Positions 34,938-43,874 of a stretch of DNA of 64,000 nucleotides are shown piece after piece. How positions within the stretch are numbered: position 1 is the first letter of the stretch; each line of letters opens with the position of its first letter. Made by a program: the position numbers and the translations under genes. The notes under the pieces are model-generated. The model was given only the letters and a program-made list of their open reading frames with translations. It had not been told where the DNA came from and searched no databases. Source of the stretch: Priestia megaterium (lineage in GTDB: Bacteria > Bacillota > Bacilli > Bacillales > Bacillaceae_H); NCBI GenBank assembly GCA_008180335.1, contig VTEF01000002.1, positions 183,972-247,971 of the forward strand, written 5' to 3'.

Positions 34938-35213
34938 ATGATGAAAAGTTTAGTCAGCGACAGTGGGAATTCAAAAGTTGATATTACGATAAATATAGAC
35001 CATACAGCACTAGCCTATTTGATGGGAAGCTGTCTTCATGCAACAAAACAGTTAACTGATGAGCAATATCTTCAAATGATGACTAATTTTAATACATTGA
35101 TGGGAAAGGACAATGAAGAGTTAAAAAACCTTCTTTTAAATGGTGATCTTTCCAATTCGAAACCATTCAAATCAGAAAATACATTAAACCATTTGAAAAT
35201 CTATTATGAATGA
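34938..35213 (+). CDS. Small protein sharing the SGNS motif, unknown function
   Basis: The 91-residue product begins MMKSLVSDSGNSKVDITINI, whose SDSGNSKVDI matches the SHSGNSSVNI of the preceding small protein. The rest is helical (YLMGSCLHATKQLTDEQYLQ) with no membrane segment. GGGAGGG precedes the ATG. The two genes form a tandem pair of unrelated length but common motif, pointing to a shared binding partner. The family is not recognised. Confidence 0.6.
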   Translation: MMKSLVSDSGNSKVDITINIDHTALAYLMGSCLHATKQLTDEQYLQMMTNFNTLMGKDNEELKNLLLNGDLSNSKPFKSENTLNHLKIYYE

Positions 35214-35293
35214 TGGTAGAGAGTCAAAGTCCGCACATAGCCAGAAAGTAAAAAAGGTCAAAGATCATTGCTTATTTATAAAATCACCTTTTT

Positions 35294-35326
35294 AAAAAGC
35301 ACTTTTAAAAAGATAGTGCTTTTTTG
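35294..35326 (+). terminator. Intrinsic terminator
   Basis: AAAAAGCACT pairs with AGTGCTTTTT, followed by TTG. Confidence 0.85.
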
Positions 35327-35424
35327 TTTTAATCTAAAAAAAGTGACAAAAAGAGATGCAGTAGCGTTATGATACTTATATGCAAAAATACTTGTATAAG
35401 TAACAGCTTAAAGGAGGAAAAAGG

Positions 35425-35820
35425 ATGAATAATAAGCGAAATCGATTCGTATATACCGTTATAATGGCAGCGGTAATGAGTTTAGGTCTGCTTTCAAGAA
35501 AGGCGACGCACATTCTGCCAGATTTTTTAAATGCTTATTTAGGTGATGCTCTCTGGGCTCTTATGATTTTCATTGGTTTTGGAATTGTATTAAGAAGTGC
35601 TGCCACAAAGATTGTGGCAACAGCAGCAATTTCTTTTTGCTATTTGATTGAGGCCAGTCAGCTATACCATGCCGGATGGATTGATACCATTAGAGAAACA
35701 GCGCTGGGGGGATTAATACTAGGATATGGTTTCCTTTGGCGTGATTTAGCAGCTTATGGAATCGGGATTGGAATTGGCATCATCGCAGAACAACTGTATT
35801 GGATGATAAAAAAGACATGA
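35425..35820 (+). CDS. DUF2809 family membrane protein
   Basis: The 131-residue protein has four hydrophobic helices and DUF2809 features: GLLSRKATHILPDFLNAYLGDALWALMIF, FCYLIEASQLYHA and GLILGYGFLWRDLAAY. The family is made of small integral membrane proteins with unknown function. AAAGGAGG precedes the ATG. It has a terminator upstream and a separate promoter region downstream for the pullulanase, so it is probably transcribed alone. Confidence 0.75.
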   Translation: MNNKRNRFVYTVIMAAVMSLGLLSRKATHILPDFLNAYLGDALWALMIFIGFGIVLRSAATKIVATAAISFCYLIEASQLYHAGWIDTIRETALGGLILGYGFLWRDLAAYGIGIGIGIIAEQLYWMIKKT

Positions 35821-35886
35821 ATGACTAACGGTTCCATTTGGGTTATTTAGATGGATGATATTTCTAAAAATAGGCTTTTCTTCTTA

Positions 35887-35900
35887 TGAAAACGATTGCA
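35887..35900 (+). promoter_or_regulatory. cre site (CcpA) upstream of the pullulanase
   Basis: TGAAAACGATTGCA fits the cre pattern at nearly every conserved base. It lies 2 bases before a TTGTTG -35-like box (35903-35908), with TACATAAT 17 bases further on. This predicts glucose control of the starch-degrading enzyme. Confidence 0.65.
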
Positions 35901-35952
35901 TTTTGTTGTATAGTTAAATGGTATTTACATAATAGTTGTAGGAGGAGAATTT

Positions 35953-38865
35953 ATGGGGAGAAAAGGATTAACTCGATTTGTACCGTTTGTTTTGTTTCTT
36001 TTTGCATTTAGTACATTCTTTTTGCCATTAATGCAACCGATTGCATCAGCATCAGGTACAACGAAAGTAACAATTCATTATCAGCCAAGTGAAACAAATA
36101 CAAAAGACTGGAGTTTGTGGGTATGGCCTGAAGGCGGAGAAGGAAAGGCGTTTTCGTTTACTGGTGAAGATGCGTTTGGAAAAGTAGCGGAATTCGAACT
36201 TAAAGGAAACCATAGCCGGGTTGGATTTATCGTTCGGACAGAGTCGTGGGAAAAAGATGGAGGAGACCGCTTCATCGATATCCAAAATGCTGAAGGAGAA
36301 GTTTGGGTAAAAAGTGGCGATGAAATGACATATCCGGAACCTCCCGATGGTGAATACCGGGATGTGCCAAAGTTTGAGAACGTAAATGTTACGTTTAACT
36401 ATTTTAGATACGATGGAGATTATAAGGACTGGAATCTTTGGGTATGGCCTGGAGAAGGGGAAGGTCAGAAAGTTGAGTTTACTGAAAGTACGGACTTTGG
36501 AAAAAAAGCGACTTTCACTGTTAACAATGAAAATGGAGATTTATTTGATAAAGTTGGATTTATCGTACGCAAATCAACAGCAGATAATGAATGGGCAGAA
36601 AAGGATGGGGCGTCTGAGCGGTTTATAACTAAAATTGCTGAGGATGGAAGCGTGGAAGTATGGATTGCACAAGGACAGCCTCGTGTTTACTATGATCCTG
36701 CAGGAATTGAAAAGACGCCAAAAATCGTAACTGCAAGTGTGGATGGATTTAAAGAAATTACGCTAGAAACAAATTTTCCGTTTGATTCTTCAAAAGATTT
36801 TGGAGGAATCAAAATCGAAGGAGTAGAAATTGATAAGGTTCTTCCTGCTAAAGAAGGAGCTGGTTCTGTCACAAATAAAGTCAGAATTTTGACAAAAGAA
36901 TCGCTTGATTTAACTAAAACATATACTCTTGAAAAAAAGGACTTTGGAACAGCAACACTTGAACTCGGGAAGGTTGTGCGTTCAGAAGAATTTGATAAGT
37001 TATTCTATTATGGCGGAAGCGATCTAGGAAACACGTACTCAAAAACAGCGACAAACTTCCGTGTGTGGGCACCGACGGCAAATGAAGCAAAGTTAGTTAT
37101 CTATCCAGCATGGGATCAAGATGCTATCAAAGAAATTCCGATGGCAAAAGCTGAAAAAGGAACATGGAAATATACAGTAAAAGGCAATCAAGATGGATTA
37201 ATCTATACATACAAAGTGAAGATTGGCGACAAGTGGAACGAAGCAGTCGATCCTTATGTGCGCGCGGTTACGGTTAATGGGGATCGAGGCGTTGTCGTCA
37301 ACTTAGACAACACGGATCCAAAGAAATGGAAAGAGCGTAAACCTAAGTTTAAGAATCCTGAAGATGCCATCATTTATGAATTGCATGTGCGTGATTTGTC
37401 AATTCAAAAAGAAAGCGGCATCAAAAATAAGGGTAAATATTTAGGTGTCACAGAATGGAATACAAAAGGACCTGGCGGGGTAAAAACAGGTCTTAGCCAC
37501 ATTAAAGATTTAGGTGTAACACACGTTCAATTTCTGCCAATCTATGATTATCGTACAGTAGATGAAACGAAACTGGATGAACCGCAATTTAACTGGGGGT
37601 ACGACCCAAAAAACTATAATGCGCCTGAAGGCTCGTATTCAACAGATCCTTACAATCCGACAACGCGTATTACCGAGTTAAAACAAATGATTCAAACGCT
37701 GCATGACAAAGATTTAAGAATGATTATGGACGTTGTTTATAATCACGTATATGCTGTAAATGAACATAGCTTTGAAAAAATAGTGCCAGGTTATTATTTC
37801 CGTTATAACGAAAACGGTACACTTGCAAATGGCACAGGTGTGGGAAATGATACGGCTTCAGAACGCAAAATGGTTCGTAAGTTTATCGTAGACTCAGTGA
37901 AATACTGGGCGGATGAATATCATATTGATGGTTTCCGTTTTGACTTAATGGGTATTCATGATACAAAGACAATGAACGAAGTGCGGAAAGAATTAGATAA
38001 AATTGACCCTTCCATTATCGTATTGGGAGAAGGCTGGGACTTAGGAACACCACTGGATGCTGAGTTAAAAGCCAACCAAAAGAATGCAGAAAATATGAAG
38101 CGCATTGCCCATTTTAATGATGGCATTCGTGATGGGTTAAAAGGCAGCGTATTTTACGATGATGACAAAGGATTCGTCAATGGCAAGTTAAATCAAGAAG
38201 AGTTAATTCGAAAAAGCATCGCAGCAGGAATGGAGTATGACGATGCTACTGCAACGTATCGTGATCCAGATCAAGTTGTGACGTATGTAGAAGCTCATGA
38301 TAATCATACCCTTTGGGACAAGTTGGAATTAACAAATCCTGAAGCGACTGAAGACACACGTAAACAAATGCATAAATTAGCGTCTTCCATTGTATTAACA
38401 TCACAAGGCATTAACTTTATACATGCAGGTCAAGAGTTTATGCGAACAAAAGGCGGCGACCATAACAGTTATAAATCACCTGATTCAGTAAACCAGCTTG
38501 ACTGGAACAGACGCCGGGCATTTCATTCAGAAGTTGAATACATGAAAGGGTTAATTGATGTTCGAAAGCAGTATTCTTCGTTTAGAATGACAACAGCGGA
38601 AGAGATTAAGCAGAATTTAACTTTTTTAACAACTCCTAAACAGGTTGTTGGGTACTCGTTAAATGCAAAAGCAGCTAAAGACAAGGCGAAAGAACTTGTT
38701 GTTTTCCACAATGCAAATGAAGATTCTGTCACGGTTAATTTGCCATCAAAAGCAACTTGGAAGGTGCTTGTTGATGATAAAAAAGCAGGAACAAAAACGT
38801 TACGCGCTGTAAAAGGAGATAAGCTAACAATACCGGCATTATCTACGTTTGTTTTAAAAAGATAA
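35953..38865 (+). CDS. pulA: Secreted type I pullulanase (GH13) with tandem CBM41
   Basis: This 970-residue enzyme has a signal peptide (to about residue 34, PIASASG), two CBM41 starch-binding modules (about 35-125 and 140-245, both with the SLWVWPEG/NLWVWPGEG motif), a linking domain, a CBM48 (about 360-455, TNFRVWAPTANEAKLVIYP), and the GH13 barrel. Type I pullulanase marks are FNWGYDP and the catalytic D664 (FRFDLMG), E693 (LGEGWDLG) and D783 (EAHDNHT). It debranches alpha-1,6 links in pullulan and amylopectin outside the cell. No LPXTG or SLH anchor is seen. The cre site upstream agrees with its role. Confidence 0.95.
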   Translation: MGRKGLTRFVPFVLFLFAFSTFFLPLMQPIASASGTTKVTIHYQPSETNTKDWSLWVWPEGGEGKAFSFTGEDAFGKVAEFELKGNHSRVGFIVRTESWEKDGGDRFIDIQNAEGEVWVKSGDEMTYPEPPDGEYRDVPKFENVNVTFNYFRYDGDYKDWNLWVWPGEGEGQKVEFTESTDFGKKATFTVNNENGDLFDKVGFIVRKSTADNEWAEKDGASERFITKIAEDGSVEVWIAQGQPRVYYDPAGIEKTPKIVTASVDGFKEITLETNFPFDSSKDFGGIKIEGVEIDKVLPAKEGAGSVTNKVRILTKESLDLTKTYTLEKKDFGTATLELGKVVRSEEFDKLFYYGGSDLGNTYSKTATNFRVWAPTANEAKLVIYPAWDQDAIKEIPMAKAEKGTWKYTVKGNQDGLIYTYKVKIGDKWNEAVDPYVRAVTVNGDRGVVVNLDNTDPKKWKERKPKFKNPEDAIIYELHVRDLSIQKESGIKNKGKYLGVTEWNTKGPGGVKTGLSHIKDLGVTHVQFLPIYDYRTVDETKLDEPQFNWGYDPKNYNAPEGSYSTDPYNPTTRITELKQMIQTLHDKDLRMIMDVVYNHVYAVNEHSFEKIVPGYYFRYNENGTLANGTGVGNDTASERKMVRKFIVDSVKYWADEYHIDGFRFDLMGIHDTKTMNEVRKELDKIDPSIIVLGEGWDLGTPLDAELKANQKNAENMKRIAHFNDGIRDGLKGSVFYDDDKGFVNGKLNQEELIRKSIAAGMEYDDATATYRDPDQVVTYVEAHDNHTLWDKLELTNPEATEDTRKQMHKLASSIVLTSQGINFIHAGQEFMRTKGGDHNSYKSPDSVNQLDWNRRRAFHSEVEYMKGLIDVRKQYSSFRMTTAEEIKQNLTFLTTPKQVVGYSLNAKAAKDKAKELVVFHNANEDSVTVNLPSKATWKVLVDDKKAGTKTLRAVKGDKLTIPALSTFVLKR

Positions 38866-38867
38866 TG

Positions 38868-38907
38868 GAAAAAGCAAGAGCTGATCGATTCAGGCTCTTG
38901 CTTTTTC
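38868..38907 (+). terminator. Terminator after pulA
   Basis: GAAAAAGCAAGAGC pairs with GCTCTTGCTTTTTC over a 12-base loop. Confidence 0.88.
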
Positions 38908-39181
38908 AGGTTTTATCCAACTCTTAACGTTTACACTTCAAGATGATGAAGGAGCGTTTATCGCTAACAGTCCAGGCATCAGAATACGAACACCGCCATT
39001 TCTTGTGAGTCACAGCTAATAATTATGAGAGAAATAACAAACGATACTGATTGAAACTTCACTTGTGCTTGGTTCTTTAAGCATTTTGTTTAGTAGTGTA
39101 AAGAATTAATTAAAATCTTTTTCTACCAAATTATTTCAGTTATACTAGTCTTATTACTACTAAGTTAGCGAGGATTTTAGA

Positions 39182-40630
39182 ATGAACATTACCACTGTAT
39201 TGCTTAGTTTGGTCCTTCTATTAAATATTGTTTTAGCTATGATTGTTATTTTTCAAGAACGCAGAGATATCGGTGCGACCTGGGCCTGGTTATTGGTGTT
39301 GTTTTTTATTCCAATACTCGGATTTGTAATGTATCTTTTATTTGGTCGAAATTTAAGCCGCAATCATCTCTTTCAATGGGATGGCTTAAAAGATCTCGGA
39401 ATGGATGAAACGTTAGAAAACCAGTTAACAAAGCTTGATTCTAATGATTTTGAATTTCGAAATGCATCATTGCTAAATCACAAAGATTTAATTTATTTGC
39501 ACGTTATGAACAATGCTGCCATTTTTACTGAAGATAATTCTGTTGAATTGTTTACGGATGGACATGAAAAATTTGATGCATTGTTTAAAGATATTGAGGC
39601 AGCAAAAGAGTATATTCATGTGCAATACTATATTATAAAAAAAGACAAGCTTGGCACGAAGCTGGTTGATCTTTTAACAAAGAAAGCAAAAGAAGGCGTT
39701 AAAGTCCGCGTTTTATATGATGAATTAGGTTCAAGAGGATTAACAAAACGCTTTTTCAAAGAACTTCGTGAAGCGGATGGTGAAGTGGAAGCATTTTTTC
39801 CGTCTAAATTACGATTTATTAATTTGCGTTTAAATTATCGAAATCACCGTAAGCTTGTGATTATAGATGGAAAAATCGGTTATGTGGGTGGTTTTAATGT
39901 CGGAGATGAGTACCTTGGGCTAAATTCAAAGTTCGGCTATTGGCGCGATACACATTTAAGAATACAAGGAACAGCTGTTTATATGCTACATACTCGTTTT
40001 ATTTTAGACTGGAACCAAGCGTCTCACCGCCATGCTATTTCATATGCGCCAACGCTTTTCCCAGAAAATACTTCTCAAGGCAATACTGGTATCCAAATTG
40101 TGACAAGCGGACCTGATTCTGAGTTTGAACAAATAAAAAACGGTTATATTAAAATGATTCTCTCAGCTAAAAAATCAATTTTTATTCAAACGCCTTACTT
40201 TATTCCTGATGCAAGCTTATTAGATGCTCTTCGGATTGCATGTCTGTCAGGGGTGGAAGTAAACATTATGATTCCAAATAAGCCGGATCATGTATTTGTG
40301 TACTGGGCGACGCTTTCTTATATTGGTGAATTGCTTAAAGTAGGAGCAGCTGTTTATAGCTACAGTAATGGATTTATTCATGCAAAAACCATTATTGTCG
40401 ATGAAGAAGTGGCATCAGTAGGAACAGCCAATATCGATGTGCGAAGCTTTAAACTAAACTTTGAGGTGAACGCCTTTTTATACGATGAACACCTTGCGAA
40501 AAGGCTGACTGAAACATTTAAAGAAGATATTAAAGTATCGAGCTTGCTAACGGTTGAGCAATATGAGCAACGTTCGAAATGGATTCGTTGTAAAGAATCG
40601 GTTTCACGCTTACTGTCTCCGATCTTATAA
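39182..40630 (+). CDS. cls: Cardiolipin synthase
   Basis: The 482-residue protein has two N-terminal membrane helices (residues 3-22, 33-53), the linker LLFGRNLSR, and two phospholipase D HKD motifs: HRKLVIIDGKIGYVGGFN (about residue 222) and HAKTIIVDEEVASVGTANID (about residue 400). It joins two phosphatidylglycerols into cardiolipin at the membrane. The length is the family norm. The ATG has a weak AGCGAGGA site upstream. It is monocistronic. Confidence 0.95.
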   Translation: MNITTVLLSLVLLLNIVLAMIVIFQERRDIGATWAWLLVLFFIPILGFVMYLLFGRNLSRNHLFQWDGLKDLGMDETLENQLTKLDSNDFEFRNASLLNHKDLIYLHVMNNAAIFTEDNSVELFTDGHEKFDALFKDIEAAKEYIHVQYYIIKKDKLGTKLVDLLTKKAKEGVKVRVLYDELGSRGLTKRFFKELREADGEVEAFFPSKLRFINLRLNYRNHRKLVIIDGKIGYVGGFNVGDEYLGLNSKFGYWRDTHLRIQGTAVYMLHTRFILDWNQASHRHAISYAPTLFPENTSQGNTGIQIVTSGPDSEFEQIKNGYIKMILSAKKSIFIQTPYFIPDASLLDALRIACLSGVEVNIMIPNKPDHVFVYWATLSYIGELLKVGAAVYSYSNGFIHAKTIIVDEEVASVGTANIDVRSFKLNFEVNAFLYDEHLAKRLTETFKEDIKVSSLLTVEQYEQRSKWIRCKESVSRLLSPIL

Positions 40631-40734
40631 AACATAATTGTCTGCTGAATAGGCACATTTGACAAATCATGCATCAAAACTAGTAGCAGAAAAGCAAAGC
40701 TCCTGCAGCTCGTTTTGATTGCAAAATGACCAGG

Positions 40735-40770
40735 AAAAGCCCATAGAATTCAGGTTCTATGGGCTTTGTT
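40735..40770 (+). terminator. Terminator after cls
   Basis: AAAGCCCATAGAA-TTCAGG-TTCTATGGGCTTTG with short T tail. Confidence 0.88.
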
Positions 40771-40809
40771 AGGTTTTTGGATTTTTTTACATAACCAGTG
40801 ATTTTTTTG

Positions 40810-40840
40810 TTGACTCTCACGTTGCGTAATACTTTATTGT
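40810..40840 (+). promoter_or_regulatory. MerR-type promoter with 19-bp spacer
   Basis: TTGACT (40810-40815) and TATTGT (40835-40840) are separated by 19 bp, the stretched spacing used by MerR activators. The spacer holds CTCACGTTGCGTAAT, similar to the Mta/TipA operators. It suggests autoactivation of the gene that follows. Confidence 0.75.
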
Positions 40841-40864
40841 TAAGTATGAAGGGAGGTTAATGAA

Positions 40865-41617
40865 ATGACAATGAGAGTAAAAGAAGTAGCTGATTTAGTC
40901 GGTATTAGTGTGCGCACACTTCATCACTATGATGAAATCGGATTGTTAACTCCAAGCAGTGTAACAGAGGCGGGGTACAGGTTATATTCAGATAATGACC
41001 TCGAGTTGTTGCAGCAAATTCTGCTTTTTAAAGAGCTTGGCTTCCCTTTGAAAAAAATTAAAGAAATTATCAGCAGCCCTTCATTTGATCGGAAAGAAGC
41101 ATTAATGTTACACCGGGAATTATTGCTTGAGAAACGCCGCCGAATCGATAAAATGATTGCAATGACTGATAAGACCATTCAACATGCGAAAGGAGAAATT
41201 CAAATGACAAATAAAGAAAAATTTGAAGGGTTTGACTTTAGTCATAATCCGTATGAGCAAGAAGCGCGTGAACGCTGGGGCGATAAGGCTGTCGATGATG
41301 CAAATGCAAAAGTAAAAAGCATGTCTAAAGATCAGCAACAAGCTTTATCAAATGAATGGAATGAGATTTATAAAAAACTTGCCGACTTGCGCAACGAATC
41401 CCCTGAATCAAAAGAGTCACAAGCAGCTATTAAAGAGTGGTATGATTTTTTAAATCATAACTTTGGAATGTACTCACCCGATGCGTTTAAAGGGTTAGGA
41501 CAAATGTATGTTGATGACGAGCGTTTTACAAAGAATATTGATAAATATGGTGAAGGGTTAGCAAAATTTATGAGAGATGCGATGGGGATTTTTGCTGATC
41601 GGCAATCGAAAAACTAA
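40865..41617 (+). CDS. MerR-family activator with TipAS drug-binding domain (Mta-like)
   Basis: The 250-residue protein has a MerR winged helix ([21 protein letters not shown], residues 1-70), a dimerisation coiled coil (to about 110), and a TipAS domain (about 125-245: [36 protein letters not shown]). TipAS proteins bind thiopeptides or varied drugs, and B. subtilis Mta activates efflux pumps. GGGAGG precedes the ATG. No pump is adjacent, so targets are probably distant; autoactivation from the 19-bp promoter is likely. Confidence 0.9.
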   Translation: MTMRVKEVADLVGISVRTLHHYDEIGLLTPSSVTEAGYRLYSDNDLELLQQILLFKELGFPLKKIKEIISSPSFDRKEALMLHRELLLEKRRRIDKMIAMTDKTIQHAKGEIQMTNKEKFEGFDFSHNPYEQEARERWGDKAVDDANAKVKSMSKDQQQALSNEWNEIYKKLADLRNESPESKESQAAIKEWYDFLNHNFGMYSPDAFKGLGQMYVDDERFTKNIDKYGEGLAKFMRDAMGIFADRQSKN

Positions 41618-41642
41618 AAATATACCTGTTTACTAAGAGGGG

Positions 41643-41684
41643 AAAAGCGGAACTCTGCATTCACAAGGAGTTTCGCTTTTTTTG
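41643..41684 (+). terminator. Intrinsic terminator
   Basis: AAAAGCGGAACTC pairs with GAGTTTCGCTTTT, then TTTG. Confidence 0.88.
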
Positions 41685-41742
41685 TCGAAATATAACTAGT
41701 TATACATACAAGCAGTGTTTATGTTAAAAGGAGCTGGGTCTT

Positions 41743-42576
41743 ATGTTAACCGAGAAACAGTTAGAACATATTAAAGAACTTCAATACGTGTGCGAAAAGG
41801 AAGGGAATTTGCAATTAAAATTAAATTGGGACATTCTTCGAAACCGGGAAGATGAATCAACCGACTTCTTTCATTACGAAAACGGAGAGCTTGCTGGGTT
41901 TGCCGGCTTGTATAGCTTTGGGAATAAAGCTGAAATCTGCGGAATGGTCAAGCCGTCTCACCGAAGAAAAGGGATTTTTTCTAAGCTGCTGAACAAAGCA
42001 CTCGAAGTTTGCGCTGAACGAAAGTACTCAGAAATTCTCTTAAATGCTCCTGCAAATTCTCTTTCTGCAAAGGCGTTTCTTATGAATGTTCCATGTGAAC
42101 TTCTTTTTTCTGAGTATCAGATGAAATGGTCTGAAAGTCCAATTGCTGAGCCGAGTGATGTAGTAGTGCGACTAGCTAAGCCTTGCGATTTAGAGGCTGA
42201 GCTTGAATTAGATATAAGCTGTTTTGGCTTTTCAAGAGAAGAAGCAGAAACGTTTAACGCACGAATTAAACAGGAGAATGAACAGCAGTTTTATGTCATT
42301 GAACAAAATGATACAGTCGTTGGCAAAATTCGTGTGCATCGTGATAACAAGGAAGCGTGGATTTACGGAGTTGCTGTTTTTCCGCATCATCAAGGAAAAG
42401 GAATTGCCAGACAAGCGTTAGCGACGATCATTGCCAAAGAAAGAAAAGCTGGATATGACCTGTTCTTAGAAGTCGAAGCAAAAAATGAACACGCATTAAA
42501 ACTATATGAATCCTGTGGTTTTCAAGCATTTTGTGTACAGGATTACTATCAGTATCAAACAAATAAAATAGATTAA
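41743..42576 (+). CDS. Tandem-domain GNAT acetyltransferase
   Basis: The 277-residue protein has two GNAT modules. The first (residues about 40-130) has CGMVKPSHRRKGIFSKLLNKAL, the acetyl-CoA pyrophosphate loop. The second (about 150-275) has VAVFPHHQGKGIARQALATII and LEVEAKNEHALKLYESCGFQ. Such proteins acetylate small amines, antibiotics or proteins. AAAAGGAG precedes ATG 41743. The acceptor cannot be deduced. Confidence 0.88.
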   Translation: MLTEKQLEHIKELQYVCEKEGNLQLKLNWDILRNREDESTDFFHYENGELAGFAGLYSFGNKAEICGMVKPSHRRKGIFSKLLNKALEVCAERKYSEILLNAPANSLSAKAFLMNVPCELLFSEYQMKWSESPIAEPSDVVVRLAKPCDLEAELELDISCFGFSREEAETFNARIKQENEQQFYVIEQNDTVVGKIRVHRDNKEAWIYGVAVFPHHQGKGIARQALATIIAKERKAGYDLFLEVEAKNEHALKLYESCGFQAFCVQDYYQYQTNKID

Positions 42577-42655
42577 AAGAGTGTAACAGTGATAGTTAAA
42601 ATTAAAAAATAGGCTTGCTTCGTTTTGATACTTTTATAAAAGGAGGAAATCAGCT

Positions 42656-43780
42656 GTGCGTGATCTTCCTGGCTCTTACCGGTCATTATTTCCTGTTTTG
42701 TCTACGCATGTTCATTTGGCGAACTGCTCACAAGGCGCGTTGGCTGCACCTGTTTCCGAAGCAATGGAAGAGTATCACCAGCGTTTGCTTGTAACGGGGA
42801 ATAATTGGAGTGAAGCAATGGAAAAAGCAGAAGAAGCTAGAACTAGATTTGCTGAATTAATTGGAGCTGAAGCAGAAGAAGTCGCTATTGTATCATCAGT
42901 ATCTAATGCAATTTCTGCTATTGCTACTGCACTGCCTTCTCATACAGAGAAAAATAATATCGTCTTTACTGACATGGATTTCCCGACTGTTAGCCACATA
43001 TGGCGTGCGCAAACTCAATTTTTACATCAGGTGATTCGTTCGCGAAATGGAAAAATTCAGTTAGAACAATATGAAAAGGAAATAACAGCCAATACCTTAC
43101 TTACTTGTGTGCCCCATGTGTATTATTATAATGGCTATAAACAAGACCTTAAATCAATTGCTGACGTTGTCCATAAAAAGAAATCCCTTTTACTTGTTGA
43201 TGCATATCAATCATCCGGCAACAGTGTAATTAATGTAAAAGAAATGGAGATTGATATACTTATAACAGGAACGAGGAAGTATATGTTGGGAATACCAGGT
43301 GTTGCATTTTTGTATATTAAAAGAGAGGTTGCTGAACAATTCCAACCAAGGGTAACAGGCTGGTTAGGACAACACCCATCTTCAGCTTTTGAAATCGATC
43401 AATTTGCTCTTGCACAAGGCGCCAAACGTTTTGAAACGGGAACACCGTCATTTATTAGCATTTATGCCGCAAATGAAGCGATCAAGCTATTGCATAAAGT
43501 CGGAGTCAGCCATATTGAGTCCTATTTAGAAGAATTGACACAGTTTGCATTAAACTGCGGAGAGAACAAAGGCTTGCGTATCGCCGGGCCTTTGTCTATT
43601 AAGGAGCGCACAAGCTTGACTTCCTTTTATGTGAAAAATGCTCAAGAAGCGGAAAGAGTGTTAAGAGCTAAAAACATTCTCGTTTCAGCAAGAAAAGATG
43701 TCGTTCGAATCGCTCCACATTTTTACACGGAAAAAGCAGAAATTCAATATGCAATCGATGAGCTTGCCAAACTTGAATAG
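42656..43780 (+). CDS. Class V aminotransferase / cysteine desulfurase-like PLP enzyme
   Basis: The 374-residue protein has the fold-type I PLP pattern: SNAISAIATALPS near residue 80 (phosphate binding), LLVDAYQSSGN with the PLP aspartate, and ITGTRKYMLGIPG with the Schiff-base lysine. It is shorter than NifS/SufS and lacks an obvious catalytic cysteine loop, so desulfurase activity is doubtful. Relatives include isopenicillin-N-epimerase-like enzymes. GTG 42656 follows AAAGGAGG. It lies 79 bases after the GNAT gene and may share its transcript. Confidence 0.85.
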   Translation: MRDLPGSYRSLFPVLSTHVHLANCSQGALAAPVSEAMEEYHQRLLVTGNNWSEAMEKAEEARTRFAELIGAEAEEVAIVSSVSNAISAIATALPSHTEKNNIVFTDMDFPTVSHIWRAQTQFLHQVIRSRNGKIQLEQYEKEITANTLLTCVPHVYYYNGYKQDLKSIADVVHKKKSLLLVDAYQSSGNSVINVKEMEIDILITGTRKYMLGIPGVAFLYIKREVAEQFQPRVTGWLGQHPSSAFEIDQFALAQGAKRFETGTPSFISIYAANEAIKLLHKVGVSHIESYLEELTQFALNCGENKGLRIAGPLSIKERTSLTSFYVKNAQEAERVLRAKNILVSARKDVVRIAPHFYTEKAEIQYAIDELAKLE

Positions 43781-43798
43781 TCTATTTGTTTACTAAAA

Positions 43799-43837
43799 CA
43801 AAAGCGAAACCTGCTGGAGAAGGAGGTTTCGCTTTTC
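43799..43837 (+). terminator. Bidirectional terminator
   Basis: AAAAGCGAAACCT-N11-AGGTTTCGCTTTT between convergent genes. Confidence 0.88.
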
Positions 43838-43874
43838 GCATATGCTCGGATGAGCCGATATAAGATTTCATTTG

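Noticed and set aside
38909..39181. Short open stretch reading GFIQLLTFTLQDDEGAF on the plus strand
   Set aside because: It has no start codon with a site, ends within 40 codons, and follows a terminator; could be a scrap but too weak to list.
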